Source: a virus
Virus record (IMG/VR): IMGVR_UViG_3300030333_004803
Location: 1 to 53,275 of that record
Direction: 5' to 3' (one strand)
DNA: 53,275 bases
Shown: positions 16,801 to 27,500 of the stretch, in pieces
Numbering within the stretch: position 1 is the stretch's first letter
Layout: each line of letters starts with the position of its first letter
Notes under the pieces: model-generated
Databases searched by the model: none
What the model saw: only the letters and a program-made list of their open reading frames with translations
What the model was told of the DNA's origin: nothing
Made by a program: the position numbers and the translations under genes

Positions 16801-16870
16801 ATTAAAAGGGACTGGCTCAGAAATTATTGATTCTGTTGGCGTGGTCTATAGAAGATTAAAAGTAAAATAA
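13790..16870 (+). CDS. Tail nozzle/hub-like beta-propeller protein
   Basis: A 1026-residue protein starting behind an AGGAAG site. The N-terminus has a VTNxxxxRDIP...ASYSKNLDP-type pattern (residues about 10-40) seen in podovirus tail hub or nozzle proteins. Two stretches of short beta segments with internal similarity (about 150-300 and 700-900, e.g. GKVYAFSENDIYII and GMCFADINNIYL) fit a beta-propeller, as in T7 gp12/P22 gp10-type proteins. It probably forms the distal tail tube through which DNA and ejection proteins pass. Large size and the absence of a tape measure support a short-tailed virion. Confidence 0.7.
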   Translation: MAKEIYEITKFVTGTVSNIADRDIPDDAASYSKNLDPTSVSGQLQAIKADVIVQDGSSGALGKGTNHAFINNGGNRDLVWYDPDNNHIKYVTDLYGSKGDVTIATGGSSITSGDDVTFEQNNREIHIGTGNGSSHKPKWAGYIPHGQFTGSAPSGIQVEDANLLSPGRFPAMFSVCEDENYIYGVEYQGQYIYKFQKSDYSLLEISKTRFVKLQVVALAGDVANYGKTYSGNHLWVYDSGHSTYGTIYKVDRATLSIVQENQLTAAICGGVNYVTSMVESTNMLWAASHPTDGGYITANSVFRVATPTSTTSITFTNASPWAASAGTGESSLDGDYFSSDLNSDATAPTTARFYTVRNSLCLSAANTAEVCWFTRITNATGAAVYMAYYQTGGVNHAYPLGQCAWIIKESYTQVSQPADNNTVTKAYPVTFEVGVSNSLVSTDVIMDTLQQKAANGFIAKLFISHHPTGNTDNMKISQYPLITQHSSYNGIFSSTSAGQTNRIDADHVQYVPTEGAVVQSLLTGQNTNGSSQAVAGYKLNIFGGSSYGAWAIVDGDLSSNSGYKLRSTLEMSIATSGTNTEWNNSYTYFYACSFVYDGYQESPLSSAVIDSSNQTKNRSITLKIFNLADSSSSLAISKRITHINLYRSEAVTANATFPTGFYRLVKSQKLDSSFAAKSSAQWGNYKEVVITDDKVEGASYEAYAGLPETIDRTLPHYALSTQLNNEMIIGKCYHPDIENSENYLFKSLPYKYDTFDWTSDLLRLPIVPTALASFQGKVYAFSENDIYIINTQGMYIEDILEGMGCLNKHCVKVTDYGMCFADINNIYLHDGRQASPIGQTILNEKAEQTGWLFKNTSTDPLVFFEGSTKSFVIYFQKQAGNGSADHLAWAYNVLRRRWDLWYGPTAGAVGGIVGKNGEMLINDGTNLRHMKGDSNYANWEFRTKNITLGASTQEKMFYKIRTVGDTGCEIAYSVDGGAYTSDVTSTNSVDISAANKKKKALKIRLKGTGSEIIDSVGVVYRRLKVK

Positions 16871-16880
16871 GGACAATATT

Positions 16881-17795
16881 ATGAGTTGGTTAAGCGAATT
16901 TTTAGGTACTAACCCTATTAGACATGATTTTAATTACGATGTCTCAACTGCTGATTACAATACAAATACTGGTCTGCTTAGTTCAATAAACAATATTAAT
17001 CAAACTGGTGGTCGATTATCTAATATGGGTAATCAATTATTTACTAGAGGGCAAGGATTGCTTTCTGGTCAAGATCCTATGTTATTACAACAAAGAAATT
17101 GGCTATCTAGAGGTTTGCAAGATGTTGGAGCTCAGCAAGGTTTAGCATTAAATCGTAATTTAGCTATGAGGGGAATTGGATCTGGCGGTATTAGAAGTAT
17201 TATAGGAGCATCTAGAGATAGGGGCTTAGGTGAAGAATATCAAAAAGGACTGTTATCAATTGGAAGAATGGGGCTTGATTTTGGTACAAGATTATCTGGA
17301 TTAGGTACACAAGCAGTTGGTCAAGCAGGTGGTTTATATGGCACAGCAGGACAGTTAGGAGCTGGAATAGATTCTAGAACATTACAAGCTAATATGTTTA
17401 ACGCTGGTCAAACAAACCAAAGAAATCAATTTGCAAGCAATATGGCTTATCAACAAGCAGTTGGCAATAGAGCTCAAAAAGCTTCATTTGCTAATTCTTT
17501 AATTGGATTGGTTGGCGGATTAGCAGGTAACTATCTTGGTGGTCAGATGATGGGTAATATACTAGGTAGAACAGGCGCAGGAGCAGGTACAGGAAATGTT
17601 CCAGGTACAACGGCTTCGGCTGGTTTTAATATGCCAGGATTACCAAGCTTATTTAGCGGTTCAGGTGGTTTTACTGGAGCATATAACAGGGCTAATCAAG
17701 GAGTTCCAGGTATAGCGTATAATAATCCACCACCTATAAATATGCCTTTCTTTATGCAACAATATCCATACCCAGGGCAAGGAGGTACAGACTAA
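16881..17795 (+). CDS. Internal virion/ejection protein candidate
   Basis: A 304-residue protein rich in Gly, Gln, Asn, Leu and Ala. Residues 30-200 are repetitive amphipathic helices, residues about 205-235 form a glycine-zipper hydrophobic stretch (LIGLVGGLAGNYLGG), and the C-terminus is Pro/Gly-rich and disordered. Ejected internal proteins of podoviruses have this composition and insert into the host envelope. It is coupled to the next gene by a TAATG overlap. Assignment is by composition and position. Confidence 0.6.
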   Translation: MSWLSEFLGTNPIRHDFNYDVSTADYNTNTGLLSSINNINQTGGRLSNMGNQLFTRGQGLLSGQDPMLLQQRNWLSRGLQDVGAQQGLALNRNLAMRGIGSGGIRSIIGASRDRGLGEEYQKGLLSIGRMGLDFGTRLSGLGTQAVGQAGGLYGTAGQLGAGIDSRTLQANMFNAGQTNQRNQFASNMAYQQAVGNRAQKASFANSLIGLVGGLAGNYLGGQMMGNILGRTGAGAGTGNVPGTTASAGFNMPGLPSLFSGSGGFTGAYNRANQGVPGIAYNNPPPINMPFFMQQYPYPGQGGTD

Positions 17796-18568
17796 TGGCT
17801 TATAATTTTGGAGAAGTAATACTAGACAGTATTGACAAAGGTAAAAAAACAGCTATGGCTGCCTCAGAGTTACAAATGAGGAAAGAGCAAGCTATAAAAG
17901 ATGATCAACATAAGGCTAAAGTATTAGCTGAAGCTATTGAGAGTAGAAAACAAACTAATGAGATACAAAAAGCTGTTAATCAAATGAAAGAAGATCAATT
18001 AGTAGCTAATCTTACTGGTATGTATCAAGGTCAACCTACATGGGCTAGGCAAATTCATGAAGAAGGTAAAACGATAGATATGTCTATATTTAAACCTTGG
18101 CTTACTTCTGCACAGCAAGATAGTTTAAAAGAAGCTGGAGTAGATTTAACAAAAGTAGATTCAAGATATTCTGGTCTTTTAGGACCTATTATAGGATCTC
18201 AACTGCAAACTAAAAAAGAAGCTAGACAAGTAGAAAGCGCTTTATTGCCACCTGCACCTTGGAAAAACCCAGAAGGCACCGATAAAGATTGGGGATTAGG
18301 AATTGATCAAGGAGAAATTCGCGATGAAGCTAGAACGTACTTAGATAGAGCAAAAGCAGATGCTGCTATATGGAAATCTGTAAGAAAAAATAATCCTAAA
18401 AGCAGTGGTTATCAGGCATATATAAGAGAATTAAGAAGTTTAAAAGCAGATCTTGATAGCAAAGATTATTTTAAACATAGTGGTAGTTTTAAAAACTGGC
18501 CTGCTAATGTAGACGCTAGAAACATGAGTAAAGAAATTACTGATTTAATTTTATTCCTTGAAGGATAA
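17795..18568 (+). CDS. Helical internal virion protein candidate
   Basis: A 257-residue, mostly helical, charged protein with a likely coiled coil in residues 15-70 and no membrane segment. It is co-transcribed between the glycine-rich ejection-type protein and the giant protein. It may be the third component of the ejection complex. No family recognised. Confidence 0.55.
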   Translation: MAYNFGEVILDSIDKGKKTAMAASELQMRKEQAIKDDQHKAKVLAEAIESRKQTNEIQKAVNQMKEDQLVANLTGMYQGQPTWARQIHEEGKTIDMSIFKPWLTSAQQDSLKEAGVDLTKVDSRYSGLLGPIIGSQLQTKKEARQVESALLPPAPWKNPEGTDKDWGLGIDQGEIRDEARTYLDRAKADAAIWKSVRKNNPKSSGYQAYIRELRSLKADLDSKDYFKHSGSFKNWPANVDARNMSKEITDLILFLEG

Positions 18569-18574
18569 CCCTAC

Positions 18575-21500
18575 ATGCCATTAGACCCTCGTTTGTATCA
18601 AAATCGTGGAACTTTTACATCTGATCCATACGCACGACATATTCAAACATATCAAAGACAACCTTGGCTATTTTCTGAAGATCAAGTAGATGAATTAGAA
18701 GAGTATGCTAAAGCTAATGATATTGAATTTCAACGTCAAATTGACCCATCTGGTTCAGGCTTAATTGGAGTTGCTAATCAGCTAACTTCTGGAATCGTAG
18801 AAGGTTTTACTACTTTAGGCTGGGCAGATGAGCCTGAAACTACTGCTGAATCTATTGCTTATAGAGTTGGACACTTAATTGGTTTTGCTCCTGATATTAT
18901 AGCAGGTGTAGTGTCTGGTGGTGCTACAGCAGGTGCTAGTTTAGCTAAAATGGCGGGCAAAAAAGGGGTAAAAAAGGCAGCTCAGGATAGATTTAGTACT
19001 AAGTTAGCCCAAGGTATGCAAAAGGCCGTAAAAGGCGAATTTGGGATCCAAGCTGCTGCTACTCAAAGAGCAAGTGACTTTTTTGGAAGAGAATTTACAA
19101 GAGGTCCATTAGCTTTAAGATCTGTTCCTATGCGTGTAGCTGATTGGGCCACTGGAGCTGGTGGAAGAATGATGGCTGATGCTGGATGGGATGCAGCTAA
19201 ATTCTTACAAGAAGGTCATTGGGGGCGTTCTATTATAAAACAAGCAGGGCATTTAGGTATAGCTTCTGGAGTATCTGCTTGGCAAGAAGGTCCTGAAGGT
19301 GCATTAAAAGCTTCTATGCATGGTGCTGTAGCAGGTGCTGCATTTGGTGGTATAGGTAATTTCATGCAAGTGGATAAGATGTTAAAAAGTGGAATACCTT
19401 CAATGGAAGCAGAAGCTCGTGCAATAATACAAACAGTAGCTAAGGGTATGGCTGGATCTGCATTTACAGGTATACCTTCTACTATGCGTGGAGAAGATCC
19501 TGCTGCTCAAATTTATGAATATTTATTAGGATTTTTCTTTGGTGCTTCAACTCAACCAGCTTGGAAAGAAGCTGGGATGAAAGTATTTAATGAAGCTTCT
19601 CAAAGGGCAGAAACTGCATTTCAACCTCAAAAATTAGATAGTTTTGCTAAATTAAATAAATCAGCTAAAGATTTTGTATTAGAACAAACTAAAAATGCTT
19701 ATGGTAGATATTCTAAAGACGCTAATTTATCGCAAGCTGCAATAGAAATCTTAAAAAATATTACAGGTAAAGACAACCCTACTTTAAAAGACTATCAAGA
19801 GAACTTCAAAGAAGTTAATAGAGATATTGTAAAACATATAGATCAGCAATACCAAGAGGTTAAAGAACCTGCAACTGAAATTAAAAATCCCTCAGAAACA
19901 ACAATAGTTCCAGGTGAACAACTATCTATAGAGTTTGAAAAGAAACGTTATTTTCAAGTAGGGGCTGAATATAATGACAAAACTCCTTTAGCTACTAAAA
20001 ACGAAATTGTTCAGCATGTATCCGATATTATGGGACCTCATGCTACCAGAACAAGAGATATGTTTCTTAAAGAAATTAAAGAGAACCCAGAAGCTGTTGG
20101 AATGTATGTTGATGGTATGGTTCAATTTGTCGAAGGTAAGGTAACACATCATGCTGCTGTACATGAACCCATACACTGGTTTATGGGAAAAGTTTTAACT
20201 CAGCAAGAATATTCTTTTTTACAAAGACAATTTAAACAAAAAAACGAATTAGCTACAGAAGAAGCTATTGTTAATGCTGCTAGTGAGTATTATTTAGGCA
20301 AAAAAACCTTTACAGGTAAAGTTAAAGCTTTGTTCCAAAAATTTTGGAGGCAGATTAAAACATTATTAGGTAAAGATTTAACAGACGGTCAAAGCGTACA
20401 AGAATTATTTGATAGAATTGGGACAGATTACACTATAAGAAGTAAAGATAATTTAAAAGATTATATTAGTAAAGACAGAGGCAACTTAGAAAGATTAGTT
20501 GATGCAGAAGTATCAGTAAAAACAGAGCAAAATGATTATATATTGTACAATGATTATTTAGATTTCACTGGTTCAAAAAAAGCAGGGAAGCCTGAAGGTA
20601 GGCCGACTATACATTATGTGATAGATGAACTTATTCAAGTTCCTCAAAGTAGATATAACCCAAGGCAAACAACTCTTGCTAGTTTAGCTGAGTTTCATTT
20701 TCCAGAATTAAAAAATGTATCAAGTTTAGATTATTATAATCCTAAACAAATTGCTCAAATGCCCGCTCAATTAAAAGAAGCAAGGCTAACTTTAGATTTA
20801 GAATATAAATTTGTTAATAATGTCAATGATGTAAAATCTGAAAAGATTGGTTTTTCTGGTATGTACAAAAGTCTTTCTAAAAATCTAAAAAAAGCTGAAA
20901 AAATTGCAGCTAGAGATTTTGTTGATAGATTAAAAGAAAAATATAAAGATCAAAAATCAATAACAAAAGAAGAATTAGTTAAAGAATATAATGAATTTAT
21001 TGAGAAAGAATATCCTTTTAATGCTTATATTGCTTTAGGTTATGAAAATACTACTCAAAAAGGCATTTCAATTCCTTATGGAGCTGAAAATATAATTACA
21101 AATATTAGAACTGTAGAAAACCCTAAATTAATTGAAAATAAAAAAGTTATGTTTACTGGCGGAGAGCTTTATGATAAGCTTGGCCATCAATTTGAAATAT
21201 TAGATCCAAGATTTGATAGTAAAATTCCTGATATTTCTTCTAATGGATATGGTTGGTATAATTTTTTAGATATAAAACATATAGACCCTAAACTGTCTAT
21301 TTCTTTTGAATATCAATCAGATTTATTTGATAATCTAGCTAAACCTACATCTAAAGAAACAAAACCAGAATTACAACTACATCACGGGACAAGAACTTTA
21401 CAAGAATCTGCTGAAAAAGAATTTAGAATAGTAGCATCTAATAAAGCTAAACAAAACATAGAATTTGAAATGAATAGACGTGGGTTAGGTTTTGTTTTAA

Positions 21501-24500
21501 ATGAATTAGTTGAGTGGAGTGGTACTGAATTACTTTTTAAAAAAGCTTCTTTTAAACAAGATAGTTATCAAAACACCGTTGATAACTATTTAAGAAACTC
21601 AATATCAGAATTAGAAGGTATGAAATTTAGTAGATATGTAAATGAAACTGTAAGGAGTGTTTTTAGAGATTTTAATAAAAAAATAAAAAAAATAGAAGAT
21701 AAGTATCCACGTTTAAAAAATGGAGAGCTTGACCCTAGAGCTATATCTGAAAGAAATGAAGCTGTTTTTGAAATGCAAAATATTGCAGATGCAATAAATG
21801 AAATTTTTCCTCAAGCATTTAATATGAGCAAGCCTTCTGAAGCTGCAAAAAAAGCAATGAGTTATTTTGATTCATTTTCTGTTAATGGAGGTGGTCGTAG
21901 TCCGTTATCTAAAAGTGCTAGTCTTTGGCAAACAAGCCCCCTTCCCAATGAAACTACTTTTGTTAATACAGGTTTATTTAATATAAGACGAGAAAATAAT
22001 TGGAGCGACTCAGAGTACATTAGCAGACGACAGAATAGAAAAACTGGTGAAATGCCTACCCCTAAAGAAGTCTATGATAATTTAATTAACAAAGAATTAC
22101 CTAAATTATATAAAATTCTTGATTCTATTAACAATAAAGATTTTACATCTGCAAAAATTAAAAGATTAATTGATTTAATAACTAAAAATCATTTTGATTA
22201 TAAGTTTGCATTAGAAGACATGGGTTCAACTTATTTTGAATCAGCTCGTTTTTTAGATAGAAAAAGATTATTAGGTTCAGCAAAATCAGATAAATTATTT
22301 GATGGTCCTAGCCCAGGTACTAAATTTGCAGAATTATCTCCTGAACTTAGAATAGAATTTATTAATCAACAGAATATTTATTTAAATATAGTTAAAGATA
22401 TTTATCAATATTTAACAAATACATCCTATGCTCTTTTAAAACAAAAAGATAATTTTGTTGGTTTAACAGATATTCCAGAAGCTCCTTTTAATAGCGCTGG
22501 AAGAGTTGTAGGTGAGTTAAACAATAAACTTAAAAACACTGATTCTTTAATTAGAAGACAAGCGTCTATAGTTAATCAATTTAATTTTACACTTGATGCT
22601 TTAAATGTAAAAACGACAAGAGACAAGTTAGCAAACTACGTTATTGATAAATATGATCGTTATATGGATGGTTTTAGATTTCAATTACAAGATTATATTC
22701 ACGAATATATCAAAATAGGAAATGACCTACTTAATTCTCAGATAAAAGATAATCCTAAACTACATAATTATATAAAAGTTTTTCAAGAAAAAGAAGCTTT
22801 TAGGCAAAAACAAATTTACCATGCTTTAATTACTGCAAGTCAAAATGGAGATACTCGTCATATATTAACAGGTGGGCAAGGCTCATATAAAATTCAACAA
22901 AATAGTCAAGCATCTAAACTATATTTAAACCAAGGAGAAATAGACGCTTTACCTAAAATATCTTATAAAGACTGGAGAAAAAACTCATTTAAAAAAGATA
23001 TGTTACGTTCAGATAAATGGTCTCATGAAGTTCATTTTAGAATGTTTGGTAGAGGTCAAGGTTTGCACACTATGTCTGATAAAGAATTTGATGCATGGTT
23101 TACTAGTCAACGCAATATGGGTCAAAAATTAACAAATAGATGGATGGGTATTACTGGAAATATTTTAATTAGAAGAGCAAGAGATGGAAATGGTGAAATA
23201 ATTAAAGATAAATGGGATTTTACAACTACTAGAGCTAATCCTGACAAATTGGGCACTATGACATTTGACCAATTGAAAAGAATGTTAAAAGATAGCCCTA
23301 GACCAGGTCCTTTTGCAACAGATGCGCAAAAAGTATTAAAAAAATTAAAAATTCCATATACATATAAAGAAATTAAAGGAGTTGAAGGCGTTAATATCGT
23401 TGCTGAGATTCCAACTGATTTAGATGCTAGAATCCCTAGATTTTTTGTACCAGCAAAAAAAGATAAAAATTTACCTAGTTTAAGTAAAAAGAATAAAAGA
23501 AATGTATTTGCTTATATAGAAAAAGTATATAGAGAAGAAGGCCCTAAAAAGTCTACAGAAAGACTTATGGATGAATACGGAGTAGAGATTTTATCTTATA
23601 TTAGTGAATACGATTCTAGGCAAATGGGAGATGTAATTCCAAGAACAGCAGATCCTGAAATTCAATTAGCTTTATTCCCTGTCGATAAACAAAAAAATAT
23701 TGAAACAAGACTAAGCTCTCAAGATGATAGGAGTATGGAAATTATTCCTAAATTTAATGTTTTAGATCAGCTAGTTGATTATATAAAACCATTTTCTAGC
23801 AGAACTAGCGGTGAAATTAGAAGAGATTTAGATATCATTGCTGTAGCTAATGCTGGAAATAGAGAAGAATTTTTTAAACATTTATATGAATACATACCTA
23901 AAGAAGCCACAGATAGGCCAGAAAACTTTGAAAAAAGAGTTATTAAGCACTTAGACGCTTTATCCCAACATGAGCCTAGAAGAATGCTTTATTGGAGTGA
24001 AGAAAATGGCTTATTGTATCAAACTGAAATGCACCCATCTACAGAAGCATCTAAAAAATATGGTCAAAACGTTGATCAAACATTAAGACGAGTTACGAGA
24101 GAAGTGTCTGGGGTAGATCAAAATGGTCAACCTTATGAATTTTCTATTCAATTAAAGCCATTAGGTCAAAATCCAGGTTATTTTAGTGTGGCCCAGCAAA
24201 CATATATAGAACCTACAAATGCTTTAAATCCTAAATCTTGGAGAAGCTTAACTTTAGCGTTGGACCAAAATAATTCTTATGTTTTTGGCGGAAATGGAAC
24301 TACAGGTGTATTAAACACTAGAGTTTATCATAGAAAAACGAATCAAACAACTTTACAAGATTTGAAAAAAGAAATGTTTAGGGAAAAAGATTTTGCCCTT
24401 AGCTTTCAAAAAACTTATGAGTATGCAAAAGATTTATTCTTAGGGCAACAAATGCACGGTATTGATGCTAAGAAGAATCCTAAGACTGTTGCTAAATATG

Positions 24501-27500
24501 AGCAATTATTTGATAAGCAATTAATTTCTAACTTACTTTATTCTTTTGAAGAAAATGGTTCTTGGAGAACTGCCTTTATGGAATATCCCAATGTAGTTGC
24601 TTTTAACAAAAGACAACCACTTGAGCAAGGTGTTGAATATATGCTTTCTAGAGCAGATGTAAGTGACTTATTAAACTCTAGAGGAAAGTTAGAGTATGCT
24701 ATTGTAAAAGATGTTCCAGGAGAAGTAGGAGCTGACACTGATGGTGGTATTTATTTACATCCTGAATTATTTAATAGAGTTGCGGAAAGATTTAACCAGG
24801 ACCCAGAAACAGGATTTATTAAAGCTGTTGGAGTTGTAGGTAATCAAAAAATTGAAAGAAACGGCAAAGAAGTAAATTTAGGTAAAAATAGAGATAAAGC
24901 AGGATTTTTTAGAGCAACTAAAGAGATGGCTGATTTTATGGATGCACATGGTTTGCGTATTATAAAACGTGAATCAGGCACTAAAACACTTGGTGATAGG
25001 AAAACTTATAACATTGATTTTAAAAATGGAAAATACAAATTTGTAGGTAAAGGCTCTAGGAATCCTGAGTTTTATGAAATGTTGCCAGAAGAATTTAAAG
25101 TCAACGTTGGCATATATGATGACGCAAGAAAAGTATACGGTAATATGAATATGCCAAAACCAGTACTTTCCTTAATTAATTCAGAGCAATTTTCTCCTGA
25201 AGCAATGAACGCAGCAATGGATAAAATTACTGGACCAGCTATATATGGTACAGCAGAATCTAACGCTATAATGAAAAACTATATTGCAGATCCGAAAAAA
25301 TACGCAGAAGGATTAGTTACAAAATTTGGTGATACAAAAGTTGGTAAAATTAATTTAGATGATGTTAGCCATCATTTGATTATGGAAGCGTTAAGAATGC
25401 ATCCAGATAAACAAATTGCAAAAGATATATTAAGATTTATATTTAGAAAGCATAAAGAATATTCTATAGAAAATCCAGCAGATGATAAAACAATGCAGTT
25501 TAATAAAGATATTGAGACTATATCTCCAACATTAGATTTGTTAGAAAATGCTAATTTTGAACTTGCAGTATGGATGCAGCCAGATGTATTTAAATATGTA
25601 AATAAAGCTATAATGAATTACTTTATCCGAAGAGCATTTAAACCAAAATGGAAAAATAGTGGATATGCTCGTTTTATTGACAATACAGAACAATTAAAAC
25701 AAACTTATAATGTTCAAGAAGGTGAGTTTTATTTTGGGCATGCTAGACAATCTGAAAAAATAGAATTTCCATTTAATGGTCATAAAAGACCTATTACTAG
25801 AGGACAAGCTTATAAAGAATACTTAAAAGCTCAAAAGCAAGGAGCTCCAAAAGAAACATTAGAAAGTATGCTAGATCATCTGTCAGCTTTATTTACCAGA
25901 GTACCCGCCCCCGTACCTTCTGGTGTTAGATTTCTAACATTTAGAGGATTTTTAAAAGAAAAGGACGGCGCAGGATACGGAATGCTCATAAACGAAAGAG
26001 ATAAATATTTCTTTGGTGGAGCAGACAATGATGGAGATCTAGCATATTTCTTTCATAATATGCCTAAAGAAATTGTTGAAGGCTATAAATCAGCTAAAAA
26101 TGAATTAGTGAAAAAAGATGGTTCTTTAAAAGATATTAAAGATCCTAAATATTACCCATTATTTGGGATAAACGAGTCAGATCCGCTGTTTAAGGCCATG
26201 AATACCCCTGCATCGACCTTTATGCCGTCTTTAAGGATTTCTGCCGCTAGAGGGGCCTTTATGGGCCAAAATAACACAGGTCCTATGGTAAACAGTAATC
26301 AAATGTTGCAAGCTTTGTACAGTACCATTAATAATCAAGGCGGTGAAATGGTATTTAATGCCAATAAATTTAAATTAAGAATAAAATTAAAGAAACAAGC
26401 GAATGAAGCTGTTGCAGGCGATATGTTAAGAGAGTTGAATCTAAATGCTATAAGTAATGCTGTGGATGCTGCAAACTATCCTAATATGTCTAGCGCAAGG
26501 CAGATGAAAGAAAAAATATTTAATAAGATATTTGAAGTAACAAAGGTTGGAGAAAAAGGTCAGGTATTAAAATTTGGATTTAGTGATTTATATAAAACTG
26601 AATTTATGCAATATTGGAGATTAAATAATTTATTATTTGGTTGGAATTTTCAACAAAATAGACCGCATACAGTACAAGAGATTCTTTCTGGCTTAAAAGA
26701 TTATAGAAATTCTGGAATTAAATTTGACAGTCATATGTCAAAGGCAGCTTTGGAGTTTGGAGATCTTAATATGGATATTGATCCATGGTCTTTCTTGAAC
26801 AAAAAAGCATTAGCTACTGAGTTAAGAGTTGCTAACAAGTTGTTTAAAGAGGAGAACGGCAAAAGATTTATGCGACTTATTGGTCGTGAAAAATTAGATA
26901 TTTACGGTCAAACAACATTTAAAAGCAATATTCATACAGTAAATGACTTTTCAGACTTTATTGCTGCTAGATCAGTTATATATCCTTTAGGCGAAAGAAT
27001 TGAAAAAGCAATGAACGACTTAGGGTATGAACAACAAAGAGTTTATGAAATAATTGATTATATAGCAGATAAAGCTACTGCATTAAAAAATACAGGCTGG
27101 AAAGTTAGAATGGACGCTAGAGATCAAGATGTACCTCTTGCCGATGTACAAGCTAGAATAGACTCTGAAATAATTAGAGAACATGGTAAGTTGAGCGATA
27201 TGGCAAGACAATTAGGTATTGAGCCTAAGCTATTAACAACTTATTATGATGCTTATATATTGTCACCATTAAAGTTTCAAAATCCAGATAGCAAGCTTTC
27301 AGCTAAATTAAAAGAATTAGTTAAGTTAAGAGATGAATATAACAACTCTGAGCTTCCAGTTGATGAAAAATCAGTAGCTTTATTACAAAAAGAAATTACG
27401 GATCTAAATAAACAATATAATCAAACCACTAGAATGAGTATTGGGTGGTTGTCTACTAGAATACCAAGAGAAGTAAAAGCTGCTTATTTACAAGAATATT

